This document shows positions 1 through 8,872 of a stretch of DNA of 33,626 nt, piece after piece. The stretch lies in the IMG/VR virus record IMGVR_UViG_3300033148_004541, positions 1 to 33,626 of that record; one strand, 5' to 3'. Both the position numbers and the translations under genes were made by a program. A model generated the notes under the pieces. That model made no database searches and was not told the DNA's origin. It saw only the letters and a list, made by a program, of their open reading frames with translations. This DNA is from a virus. Within the stretch, counting starts at the first letter, position 1. Each line of letters opens with the position of its first letter.

Positions 1-214
1 ACTTTTTAATTAAGTTAATAGCCGTTTCTACGTTAACATAAGCTCTAGTACCTCTTATATACTCTCATTTTGATGTCTTACATCACGAGCCAGTATGATA
101 CCTTACTCTTAAGTCTTTAGTTATTATAAACTCTTTCGTGTGATACATATTCTTGAACTCAAATCAATCATTGAGGGCTTCTTTTATATATTCACATACT
201 TTTATTTTGTTCAT
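1..214 (-). CDS. Hypothetical protein, C-terminus cut by window edge
   Basis: An open frame of 71 codons starts MNKIKVCEYIKEAL and runs off the left edge without a stop. Three UGA codons are read as glycine, two of them in the stretch YHTGSGCKTSKGEYI. Only 24 bases separate it from the gene upstream, so the two probably share the promoter at 486-513. No recognisable domain is seen. There is no Shine-Dalgarno; the start follows an A/T-only stretch, as for most genes here. Confidence 0.7.
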
Positions 215-238
215 AATATTTTATATTATAGAATAAAT

Positions 239-436
239 TTATCTTCTATCTACGTCAAAACATAAGTTAAATTGGTCTATTGACACTTCTAAGGTGTCTC
301 AAATATGATTTAAATATACTTTATCTTCAGTTACATATTTTATTTCATACATCCCTGCGCGTATTGTTCTTTCTCAATTCTTCTTGTTATCTTCAATAAT
401 ATTAGTTATACAACGAATTTTACATGTTGCGTTCAT
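239..436 (-). CDS. Small hypothetical protein (65 aa)
   Basis: This is the first gene after the strong promoter at 486-513. It starts MNATCKIRCITNIIEDN and ends FDVDRR at UAA, with two UGA glycines (KNGERT and HIGDTL). It is mixed alpha/beta in character with no membrane segment. It has three cysteines but no clear metal-site spacing. It is separated from the lysis region by two terminators, so it belongs to a different transcription unit from the genes to its right. Function unknown. Confidence 0.72.
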
Positions 437-452
437 GTGCAATAGAGTTAAG

Positions 453-466
453 GCTAAAAGTTAAGT
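453..466. repeat. 14-bp repeat copy 1 (GCTAAAAGTTAAGT)
   Basis: The 14-mer GCTAAAAGTTAAGT occurs here and at 31472-31485, and in inverted orientation at 711-724. Copies 1 and 3 lie just downstream of near-identical promoters, and copies 1 and 2 bracket the small-RNA unit. The placement suggests a regulatory binding site, which is inference. Confidence 0.55.
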
Positions 467-485
467 AACCAACTTAACGTAAAGC

Positions 486-513
486 ATTATATTCTTTTTA
501 CAACTCCTGTCAA
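486..513 (-). promoter_or_regulatory. Sigma70-like promoter (TTGACA-16-TATAAT)
   Basis: On the minus strand a perfect -35 TTGACA (508-513) and -10 TATAAT (486-491) are 16 bp apart. The box at 31541-31568 is almost the same sequence over about 30 bp, including the spacer. It sits directly downstream of the terminator at 544-567 and would drive the genes at 239-436 and 1-214. Confidence 0.8.
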
Positions 514-542
514 GACTTTTTTAAAAGAAAGTTATTAAGCAC

Positions 543-620
543 TAAAAAAACTGGTTATTAACCAGCTTAATTAGCAACGTTCTCCTGCGTCAGCTTGTAT
601 CAGAGGCTTGGAAAATCTAC
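543..620 (-). ncRNA. Candidate small RNA 1 between promoter and terminator
   Basis: A strong promoter (627-654) and an intrinsic terminator (544-567) enclose only about 75 transcribed bases with no gene. The predicted RNA carries the 11-mer UUUCCAAGCCU, which is also found in the loop of the second candidate small RNA near 22.5 kb, and both RNAs contain GUUGC near the terminator. No known family is recognised. The alternative is a short leader whose downstream gene is not translated, but the terminator argues for a discrete RNA. Confidence 0.55.
544..567 (-). terminator. Intrinsic terminator of small RNA 1
   Basis: The minus strand forms CTGGTT-AAT-AACCAG, extended by A-U pairs, followed by seven U residues (complement of 544-550). 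It insulates the small RNA from the promoter at 486-513. Confidence 0.8.
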
Positions 621-626
621 ATAAAG

Positions 627-654
627 AGTATATTTATTTATTTTAATGTGTCAA
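627..654 (-). promoter_or_regulatory. Promoter of small RNA 1 (TTGACA-16-TATACT)
   Basis: A perfect -35 TTGACA (649-654) and a -10 TATACT (627-632) are separated by a 16-bp A/T-only spacer. The -35 box overlaps the U-tract of the terminator at 655-683, so upstream transcription ends where this unit begins. Confidence 0.75.
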
Positions 655-683
655 ATAAAAAACACACGGTTTTAAGGTGTGTT
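655..683 (-). terminator. Intrinsic terminator after the lysis region
   Basis: The minus strand has AACACAC and GTGTGTT arms around a 9-base loop, followed by a U-rich tail. It lies about 80 bases downstream of the stop at 762 and should end the late transcript. Confidence 0.8.
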
Positions 684-710
684 CTTCTGTTGAATAATTG
701 AATATCAATT

Positions 711-724
711 ACTTAACTTTTAGC
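711..724. repeat. 14-bp repeat copy 2, inverted (ACTTAACTTTTAGC)
   Basis: This is the exact reverse complement of the 14-mer at 453-466. Together they form an inverted pair about 260 bp apart that brackets the small-RNA unit with its promoter and two terminators. Confidence 0.55.
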
Positions 725-761
725 TAGGTTAGTATATTTATAATAGTGATTATGTCAAATT

Positions 762-1385
762 TTATACGAAACAATAGAATGTTCTGTAACAAATATGTTC
801 TATAAATTCATCAAAATCAGAAATTTCATATAGATTATTGTCATTATTAGGATTCCCGTCTTGGTTTCTATCCCGATAATTGTCATATATAAGATGCTTA
901 CCATCTCTACGGATTATATTAGTACCATGTCTAACTGTTATTTTATCGTTAGCATAATGAATAAAATCCTTGTATCTATTTATAATTCAGTCATCAGTTC
1001 TATCTTCAATAAACTCATGTCAATATTTAACTCATATTCAAATCATATAACCATTGTTGTACAATTCTTTTAATTGCTTCATATCTTCAGGTATATCTTT
1101 CCTTAATTTTAAACAATTAGCTCAAATTCTCTTTCTTACAAACTCATTATTGTCTGCAAGACTTCAGCCTGATCTAACTCATAGTAATTTTGAGTTTATA
1201 GACTCTTTTACTCATGCTTCCATCCAAGACTCATTAGAATCTTTAACTCTCTTGTCAGCTCAAATATTGTAGCGATAATTTATATATGCCCTATATTGTG
1301 AGCAAGCCCGTCTAGTTAGAGTCTTGTCTCATTGGTTTATATGAAGAAATTTTTGAACTTTATTATATACTGTTTTAAGTTCCAT
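762..1385 (-). CDS. Putative papain-like (C39-type) cysteine peptidase, candidate endolysin
   Basis: A 207-residue protein starting MELKTVYNKVQKFLHI. Near residues 22-35 is LTRRACSQYRAYINY, where the Cys could be the nucleophile. Toward the C-terminus is ITVRHGTNIIRRDGKHLIYDNY, which resembles the His strand and following hairpin of C39-like phage lysins. This assignment comes from pattern memory and is tentative. It carries eleven or so UGA glycines. It is the last gene before a terminator and lies next to small membrane proteins, which fits a lysis role. There is no signal peptide. Confidence 0.6.
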
Positions 1386-1395
1386 AATATTATAG

Positions 1396-1527
1396 TTAAG
1401 CTATATTAGTTTTCTTTCTTGTTAGGTATCTCTTTTTTTTACTAGGTAGTGTTGTTTTCTTTTGGTTTATATTAGGAGAATTTCTCTTAATAGTTATCTT
1501 TCTTGGCTTTAGCTTTCTTTTAACCAT
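1396..1527 (-). CDS. Small very basic protein (43 aa)
   Basis: Starts MVKRKLKPRKITIKRN and is rich in Lys and Arg throughout, with no acidic residues. It ends IA at UAA. It lies 10 bases upstream of the putative peptidase in the same operon. A nucleic-acid-binding or disordered accessory role is possible, but the sequence shows only its charge. The U8 run within it (complement of 1433-1440) is a homopolymer that could slip. Confidence 0.5.
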   Translation of the reverse strand: MVKRKLKPRKITIKRNSPNINQKKTTLPSKKKRYLTRKKTNIA

Positions 1528-1545
1528 CTTTATTTATATTATTAA

Positions 1546-1680
1546 TTAGTTTGTTTCTATACCGATTATGTCTATATCTAATTGTCGTGCTATTTTAGCT
1601 GTGAAACACAGATTAGTTATTCACACTCACATAACTGCTAAAAAAGCTAGCGCAATTAGAATTTTTGCCTTAGTACTCAT
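1546..1680 (-). CDS. Small membrane protein, holin-like (44 aa)
   Basis: Starts MSTKAKILIALAFLAVMGVG, giving one hydrophobic helix at about residues 5-24. The rest is short and hydrophilic with a final IDIIGIETN. Its start falls directly after the stop of the coiled-coil membrane protein upstream, so the two are translationally linked. Size and topology resemble small holins or spanin-type helpers, but topology alone does not prove this. Confidence 0.6.
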
Positions 1681-1681
1681 A

Positions 1682-1975
1682 TTATTCCATAATTATTTTA
1701 AAAATGTAAGGTATGGCCATTCATATTATTATCGCAGCTCAAGTCCACGCAGTTGTTTTTAACATTATTTTTTTGACTTCTTTTTCTAGTACTCCAATTT
1801 TTTCTTCAGAAACCTTTTGTCTTTCATCAAGTCTTATTACATTTTCGTCTAAGGTTACTGCTTTAGTTAAAGTTTTGCTAATATTATTTAGATCAGAATG
1901 GATAGAGGCCATTAATATCTCTATCTTTTGACTTTTCTCCTCTAGGTTATCTACCCTATGCTCAATATCTGACAT
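1682..1975 (-). CDS. XhlA-like coiled-coil protein with C-terminal membrane helix (97 aa)
   Basis: Starts MSDIEHRVDNLEEKSQKIE. Residues about 1-70 form a heptad-rich coiled coil (LDERQKVSEEKIGVLEKEVKK). After two UGA glycines the C-terminus is hydrophobic (GAAIIIGMAIPYIFKII). This soluble coil plus C-terminal anchor is the plan of XhlA-type phage proteins that work with holins at the inner membrane. The standard code truncates it just before the anchor. Its stop overlaps the spacer to the small membrane protein downstream. Confidence 0.72.
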
Positions 1976-2019
1976 AATTGTTTATTAATATATAAATGTA
2001 GTGTTTGTTTTATTATATC

Positions 2020-2523
2020 TTATTTATTTTTATTTTCAAGTTTTATATCTGGTTCAGTTCTATCTATCTTATATCCTTTGTCTATTAAGATATTAAAAAT
2101 AGCTGTAGGACTAGGTAATTTAGTAGTTTCTTTAAGTATTCACGCATGAATTAAAAGTTGATAAACTAGCTCGCTACAATACCATCTGTTTGGATCATGT
2201 TCTACTTTCGTAAAGATGTAACTTAATATTCATGGGAAGTCGTAAGCTTTTCAAACTTGCTTTTCTAGCCATTCAATCTCAAATTTTCAAGGAATAACCA
2301 TAATATCTACTATTGTTTGTCTTTTATGGTAATGACTCCAATGTCAAACTTTTAATATTTTACTATTAATAATTCATTGATTCCACCGAGCTTCGTAATA
2401 ATTTGGTCAAACCTGTATTCCCACATGAGAGTAAGGCTTACCACTAAATTTCATAATTATTTGTGCTATAAGTCATTTTCATCTGAAAAAAACTATTTCA
2501 GCTTTATTGTATACTTTATTCAT
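2020..2523 (-). CDS. Permuted papain-fold hydrolase (YiiX/NlpC-P60 superfamily)
   Basis: A 167-residue protein. An early strand followed by YSHVGI gives His33, and RWYCSELV places the candidate catalytic Cys near residue 115. His before Cys is the order of circularly permuted NlpC/P60 enzymes such as YiiX. FFRGKGLIAQIIMKFSG is the typical N-terminal strand-helix. These enzymes cut amide or ester bonds, often in cell-wall or lipid substrates. The position in the lysis cassette suggests a wall hydrolase. The start overlaps the upstream stop by 8 bases. Confidence 0.78.
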
Positions 2524-2962
2524 AAATTCTATAATTATTAGTAAATTCATTTATTGCAACCACTTGTTCATCACTTAATTGTATTCAGAATAGAATTCAT
2601 AAAATGAAAAATACAAATCGGAATACAAATAGTATAAAAAATAATGTAAAGACTGTTTTTAAGCGTCCTGTTTTCATTTTAATTCACTCTAAGGAATAAA
2701 CATACTCTATTGCTTCAAAACACGTGATTCCGTTCATTTTTAAGCCTTTATACTTCATAAAATCAATATAAGGTACTGTCTTTTCTGAAACTATCTCATT
2801 AAAAGTAGTTAACCATTCTTTTTTAGTGATAATACTAAATTTTCATTTACCTAGTGGTTCTTCCATAATATAACTAAGAACAAGGTCGTCATGTAATAAA
2901 ACAGAGTGGCTTATTCCTAGTTTAGAATAGTTAGAGTCTCAAAGTGTATTAATTAATTTCAT
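2516..2962 (-). CDS. Hypothetical protein with C-terminal membrane segment (148 aa)
   Basis: Starts MKLINTLGDSNYSKLGIS. About 90 soluble residues are followed, across a UGA glycine (SLEGIKMKTG), by a strongly hydrophobic stretch (VFTLFFILFVFRFVFFILG) at roughly residues 105-125. An internal ATG at 2677 could give a separate 53-residue membrane protein, as in dual-start lysis genes. The start overlaps the preceding stop by 10 bases. No family recognised. Confidence 0.65.
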
Positions 2963-3318
2963 GGCATTGAAGGATCATCAATAGGTCTATTATCCGTGAA
3001 TATAAAGTCACTAACTGAAACATAGGGTATTCACATTCATGGTCAAAGTTCAGCAAGTAAAGTATTGGCTTCAGACTCAGTTACGAATGTAAATTCAAAA
3101 GCTTTGTCTAATTTTTGAAAATAGTCTATACTTTCTTGTGTACAATCATCAGGGTATTCAACTAAAGAAATAAATCTTCAGTCAGATATACAAAAAGATG
3201 TTTCAGTAAATGTAGCTACTCAGTCAGTTTCAATATTTACTCTATCGTTTGTATTAGGGTCTTGATAACAATTATCATTAGCTTTTTTTCTTTTCCAAGT
3301 TACGATTTGTTTAGTCAT
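2953..3318 (-). CDS. Hypothetical protein (121 aa), virion-gene neighbour
   Basis: Starts MTKQIVTWKRKKANDNCYQD and is acidic overall, ending DDPSMPGN at UAA. It has several UGA glycines (ETDGVATF, ISDGRF, ELGPGMGIPYV). It has no membrane segment or signal peptide. It lies between the LamG protein and the lysis genes, with a 9-base gap to the former. Possibly a small tail-associated protein, by position only. Confidence 0.65.
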
Positions 3319-3327
3319 ATTTTTTTA

Positions 3328-4032
3328 TTAGTAAGATAAACCCGGTCATCAATTATATAAATCGCTCCAATCTTGTGCTGATAATACAGAATTCTTAGCA
3401 AAGAAGAATTCATCTCAATCTCATTCAAAGAAATTAGTCAATGCTTTTCATATTCTTAATGGAATATTATTTAATGTAGGATTTCAAGCAGTAGTTACAC
3501 TTCAATCAGCAGAACCATTTATATAACATTGTAAAAGCTTACTAGTATTATTATAACTAAATCAAACGTGATACCAAGTTCAAGTTGTAAGAGTTGCAGT
3601 AGGTGCTGAATTAGTATAATATGTACCAGAATTAGCATAGAAGTCAATTCTAAATTTACCATTTGTATTAACTAACATCATCCAACCATCAGCTCAAGAA
3701 TCTCTTTTTGACATAAACCTTGTGTCTGTAGAGCTTCAAAGAGTATCTAGATTAATCCACCCTCAAGTGCTAAAATCTCAAGGAGTATCAAAACTAGAAT
3801 CATCTAGTTCTACATAATCATTAGTTGTAAAACTATATCCTCAATTAATTTTAGCGGGTGTAAAGAAACTAGCTCAGAAAATAGTTCAATCTACTCAAGT
3901 AGTTGGTACTGAATCAGGGAAAGTTCAATCCGAATCCATTTTCCGATAATTAGTAATCTTACTAGATAGTGAAGTATTCCCCCCGAAAGGGGGAATTACT
4001 GAAGAATAGTTTATTATTCATATATTAAACAT
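3328..4032 (-). CDS. LamG/concanavalin A-like domain protein (234 aa), tail receptor-binding candidate
   Basis: The Laminin-G_3-like fold is clear from YRKMDSDGTFPDSV, then FSTGGWINLDT, then TWYHVGFSYNN, then NIPLRIGKALTNFFEGDGDEF, ending DWSDLYNGG. Such domains bind glycans or proteins. The first ATG of the recognised domain is residue 34; I chose the upstream ATG at 4032 because the frame stays open and supplies the expected first strand. The N-terminal codons include a perfect C5/G5 hairpin at 3980-3995. It directly follows the tail fibre gene and probably belongs to the adsorption apparatus. Confidence 0.82.
3979..3997 (-). other. GC-rich hairpin inside the LamG coding start
   Basis: The minus strand reads five C, TTTC, then at least five G, a near-perfect stem in a genome that is otherwise very A/T-rich. 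It encodes IPPFGG about 50 bases downstream of the LamG start codon. It could tune translation or protect mRNA. It lacks a U-tract, so it is not an intrinsic terminator. Confidence 0.5.
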
Positions 4033-4033
4033 A

Positions 4034-6409
4034 TTATATTAGGTTACCATATAAATTCCAAGAGTCAGTTCAGACTTTCATTAATGTTAATCAAACTCAT
4101 TGACCATTACTTGTTTTATTACTATCAAGTGAATTAATAGTTACTCAAGCTCCTGCGACTGTTACAGCTCAAGCACCATCTTGACTTAGATCAACTTGTG
4201 TTCCTATTGGAAAAGCTACTGAAGCATTAGTCGGAATTGTAAGGGTAATTGCAGCAGCATTTGTTAATGTAACTAGTTTACTTTGATCTGTTAATACTAA
4301 AGTATAAGTAGTTCAAGTTTGTGCGTTTATTAGAGTTTCTGCTGGGATGTCATCTAATAAAGCTATTGTTCAACTCTTATCTGGAACTGTTAAAGTTCTA
4401 GTTGTTCCTGTTGTTACTCAAGATAATTCAAATGCAAGTTTTTTAGTGTCATCTCAATTGTCAAAAACAGTAAAGTTAGCATCATTAAAATCTGTTATTG
4501 CAGCAGCTCAACTTCAAGAAGCACTTCCTCATGGAAGAACTCATCTTAAATCAATGAAATTAACTCAGAATCCTAAGGCTTCATTTGTAAAACTTCAACC
4601 TCATCATGCTGCGTATTTTAGCACAAATGCACACACCAATACTGGGGTGTCAAATCATTTTGGGAAACTTGTATTACTTAATCCGTCAACATCATTGAAC
4701 GCATCTGAAGCATTACCATAACTTCAATTAGGCTTTAATAGATATACCTTATCATTTAATCAGCTATCGTAGTTTTTACTAACTCACATAACTATTTGAT
4801 AATATTTATTACTCAAGCTAGCTCATGTAGCATCTGTAATAATTGAATTTAAATCTGTAATTTTAGTATAAGGAGTTGTTTCATCGTTTATTATGTAAGC
4901 TCAATCTACTGAAAGTGTTTTAGCTATTACATCTTGATTAAACATTTGTTTAACTACTCATGTAGCAATAGTAAAATCTACAGACTCAGGACTTGGTCAG
5001 GTATCTATTGTAAGATTAGGAGTAAGTCAACTTTCGTAAGTAGTTCATCCAAGCTCTCTTATTCTATTAATAGCTGTTGTTATTATTCATTGTCAGTCCA
5101 CTACTGTAGCGTTGTTGAATCTTCTAAATGTTAATTCTTTTTCTGTGTTGGTAATTGTTGCATCCAATACATTTACTGTACCTAGAATAGCTACCGTTCA
5201 AGTAGGAGCAGAAGTTGCAGTTTGTAATACTGCTATTGATCCACTTAATCATACATAAATCCAGTTTTTCACTGGCACTGTAGCAGTTCAGGCTGTTAAA
5301 CTAGCTCTAGCTCTACCTCAAATACCTGCTCATGTAGCACAATCAAGTATGTAATTTTTACTTCATATTTGTACTGGTAAATCTCCTCCTCAATCTTTTT
5401 CTACATCTACATATATAATTCCTCAATCTACATATATTACTAGATCTTGTGACTCAACTGCTGTTCACTCAATAGTATAATTAAATGGATCAGTTTCAGT
5501 ATTTACTCATAAAACACCATTAGTCGCATCAGAATATACTGTAGATCAAATTATGTAGGCTCTTCATGGATATGTAGGTCTTGATGTTGTAAATGCTCAA
5601 TTTTCTCCTAGGTATAGAACATTTCAAACAGCAACTGAAGTTGTGTCAATTCATTCTACAACTCATTTTTGTACAAATTCTACCAAACCTCAATCATTAG
5701 TAGTGTTACCTGCAACTCAAAGTACCCAGTTTTGATTATATGTTCTATTATCAGCAACTCAAACTTCAAAATTAACATCTCATACATCTACTCAAGATAC
5801 ATATATTACTTTACCTTTTAGTATTTCTCAACCAGTATTATTTAAGAATTTACTAGATAGAGTCCTTCATAGTTCAAGTCTAAACTCGTTAGCTAATCAA
5901 AATTGTAGATTATTTATAGAGTTTTGGAATAGTTTATCCGTATTAGTTGCTGGAGTTTGTCCAGTTGGGTATTCAGTAGATATAAACTCAGGAGTTCAGG
6001 TTGTAGTAACGTCTTGATTAATAAACGTATGGTCACTTCAATTAGAAGTCCTATGAGTAGTATTATCATCAAGATTCGTTTTATCTGTAGCTGTTAATAT
6101 CTTATTCGTAATTCATTCTACCATGTTATCCATATCGAAAGCATCTCAGCTTACATTAGTTGGATCATAAGTAGATTTGTTCATATCTCAACCTCAAGGG
6201 ATAACTGCCCATCCTCGGTCTTTTCTTCAATATGTAGATCAATCTCCTGGAGCTTCTTCTGTTTTACCATCTAGTGCAGTTTGTGTACTATCTGATATAG
6301 GTAAGTCTGCTATATCAAATTTCTTAGTCTCTCCTCATTGAACCATTACTCATAGGTCAGTTCAAGTTGGAGTTCAGCTATTAAGAGCTGATATTTTACT
6401 GTCTGCCAT
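4034..6409 (-). CDS. Tail fibre protein (791 aa)
   Basis: Starts MADSKISALNSGTPTGTDL, a common fibre N-terminus that attaches to the virion. It is Thr/Asn/Gly-rich and repetitive, with no helix-rich domain. Near residue 650 is DLRGVLPGGSASGSGAAA, followed by TRTLTVPDKSGTIALLDDI, a repeat typical of phage fibres. The final part, VTLTNAAAITLTIP and VDLSQDGAGAVTVAGAG, matches widespread fibre C-terminal beta modules. It carries very many UGA glycines, so the standard code shatters it. Its stop overlaps the start region of the LamG gene by leaving one base between them. Confidence 0.9.
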
Positions 6410-6419
6410 TCTTTATTTT

Positions 6420-6596
6420 TTAAGAAATAATAGGTCTTGGAGTCCATGATGTTTCAATATCATAACTACCTTCTAATAATATTTTATCTCAAGTTTCTAA
6501 TAGTAAGAAGTCTCAAGTTTCCATAAGTAAGAATTCAGGGTCTTGTCTAGCTTCCCAGTCAGTAGTTACTCAGGTTCTTTCTGTCCATGTTGTCAT
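6420..6596 (-). CDS. Small repeat protein (58 aa)
   Basis: Starts MTTWTERTGVTTDWEAR. The middle has three short repeats of the form FLLLETGD / KILLEG. Similar little proteins sit beside tail fibre genes in many phages and may be adaptor or stem pieces, by analogy only. It is the first gene after the promoter at 6625-6651 and leads the fibre-LamG-lysis transcript. Confidence 0.68.
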
Positions 6597-6624
6597 ACTT
6601 GGATATTAAGTAGTAAACATAAGT

Positions 6625-6651
6625 ATTTTACTTATTTTTTGTAATAATCAA
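6625..6651 (-). promoter_or_regulatory. Late-type promoter (TTGATT-15-TAAAAT)
   Basis: -35 TTGATT (6646-6651) and -10 TAAAAT (6625-6630) are 15 bp apart. The boxes at 11546-11572 and 18929-18955 have the same -35 and the same unusual 15-bp spacing, each just downstream of a terminator. Confidence 0.6.
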
Positions 6652-6654
6652 ATA

Positions 6655-6677
6655 TAAAAGAATAGCCGTAGCTACTC
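6655..6677 (-). terminator. Intrinsic terminator
   Basis: The minus strand forms GAGTAGC-TACG-GCTATTC followed by TTTT, three bases after the stop of the 729-residue gene at 6680. Confidence 0.75.
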
Positions 6678-6679
6678 CC

Positions 6680-8869
6680 TTATTTTTTCTTAGTTTTTAA
6701 TTTCTTAGACTTATTATTATTATTCGTAGAGGGATTGTCCACTCTCTTAGTGTTAGCACTATTATCGCTCAAGCTAGAGCTCTTAGTATTAGGGATTTCA
6801 TTTTTTACTTGTTTTCTTAAATTACTAAGTATATCCTTGTCTTTTACCGTAAGAAGCTTTTTATTCTTAATTTTATTATTTATTTTTTTAAGATTTTGTA
6901 ATCCTTCCTCGGATAAATTATTTAGAACTTTAATTATTGCCTTTCTTCTAAATCAAGTTAAGGCTCATTCAAGTAGCTTTCAAGCAGCACCTCATAAGAT
7001 AGCACCTATAACGTGTCAAAATAATGGAACTATAGCTCATCATGCAGTTGCTCATGCAAGAACTCAACCTACTCCAGTAAATTTATCTAAACGACCCCTA
7101 TTTTGCATAGCTCTATGTAAAGATCATAGATTATCTATAGCTTCTATTCTTTGTCCTATACCAGGAGTAGCTTCTTCTAATCTATTAAGTAAAGGTCTTC
7201 TATTAGGTTTATTTATATTTGATATTATACTTTCATAATTAGACCTGAGTTCTCCTTTTTTTGGTCAAGACCTGTATACTAAATCATCTGTTGCATCTTT
7301 AAGCTCCATAAGTTTATCAGCATATTTCTTGTCTAATCCCCTTAGTCAAGGAATATCATTTTTAGCCTTTATATCTAGTATTTTTCTTAATTCCCTCATT
7401 ACTCTTTGTCACTTTCAAGTAGTTGCTTGGTCAAATCAAGCTAAATTACTCATAGTTTTTCTAAATTGTAATACTTCTGCTGGTGTTAAATGTCATTTTG
7501 CTGTATCTGCTACTATATCTCAGTATATTTGATTAAATTTAGTTATATCTGCAGGGTTTAATTCTCATGCTTTACTTCATGCAACTCTGGTAATAGTTCA
7601 ATTATCTATCTTCATTCAGTTTTTCCCTAAAATATTGTCGAATGAGTCCAAGAAATTATCCATTTTAACAGGAACAGTGCTTTTCCTTATATCATTATAA
7701 TATTTACCACTTTCTGACAGCTCATTATCTAGTTTATTAATAGTTCCTCTTACATCTTGAGATACTTGTTCAACTCTATTAGCCTTATAACCCTTTATAT
7801 CTCGTAATCACTCAGCTCATTCCATTTGTTTGTTCATTCTAGTGAACTCATCTATTTGATATGGATTAGATTTGAATCACTTAACTTGTTCTTTAGTTAA
7901 TCCTGTCTCTATTTCTTTTGTTAAATCCACTACATCATCAAATTGTTTTTGTGCTGCAGTAGTTATCTCTTCTTTTCATTTAATAATTTTTTTTCATAAA
8001 TCATCAGCCTTTTCAGTTAAATCTAAGGTTATCTTTTTACCAGCAGTAACTATGTCATCTGCTTTCTTTACTACCTGCTCTCATACCTCTCAAACAACAT
8101 CTTTTCATATATCTGCTAATACCTTTGTTCACTTTTTAGCTCATCAAGCCGTTGCAATTTCAAGTATAGGCTCTGCTAATTCCTCTATATATTCTGCAAT
8201 AACAGCAAACTTAGGATCCTCCTCTTTCTCTTTTGCCCACAATGCTTTTTCTTCTGCGGCTAAGGATTTAAAGGCTTCAACATCTTGCGTTATCTTGTCT
8301 TTCACTCCAGGAATTTTCATCGCCTCGTTGTATATATTAGCTATAGTTTTTTTATTATCTTCTTTTTGTTTATCAGTAGCTAAAGAAGATATTCATCTCA
8401 TAAATGCATCTCATAATATTTGGACTCACGAGTTTAATACTGAAGATGCTACAAAAGCTTTGTCGTCTTGTGCTATAGTTCATCTTTGTTGTGCCTCAAA
8501 GACTCTTTGTTGTCTATTAGTTTCTCTATTAAATATATCTCAAAGTATACCTTGTGCTTCCTCAGGTCTTCAAGTTTTAATTCTATGAATATCAGATCCT
8601 AAAGTTTCAGCACCTTTTAGTACGTTTTTTCAAAAAGTTCATATTGTTCTAGGAATTAATGAAAATCATTCTCAAAAAGTAGGGGGAGTAGATTTAGTTG
8701 GAATATCATCAAATAGATTAATTTTTCAAGGAGTTTGTGCAACATCTCCTGTTGCACTTATTAAATTAGTTTTATTTTGTAATATAAGTTTTTTTGCTCT
8801 AGTTGGATTAATTCCTTTACCAACTAATGTTTTGAACTTTTGTATATCTTGGTCATTAAATTCTCACAT
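6680..8869 (-). CDS. Large internal virion protein (729 aa)
   Basis: Starts MGEFNDQDIQKFKTLVGKG, with UGA as codon 2. It is mostly helical with long charged stretches (EAFKSLAAEEKALWAKEKEED, shown in part) and ends in a Lys/Asn-rich tail. A glycine-rich hydrophobic segment near residues 600-640 (TGVGGVLAGATAGGA, GAILGGAAG) has the glycine-zipper look of membrane-inserting ejection proteins. Its place after the M23 protein and before the fibre suggests a core or ejection protein of a short-tailed phage. No family recognised. Confidence 0.82.
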
Positions 8870-8872
8870 ATA

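Noticed and set aside
580-620. TPP-riboswitch-like CUGAU...GACGCAGG in small RNA 1
   Set aside because: The first half of that riboswitch is missing and the RNA is too short; similarity is limited to a few short words.
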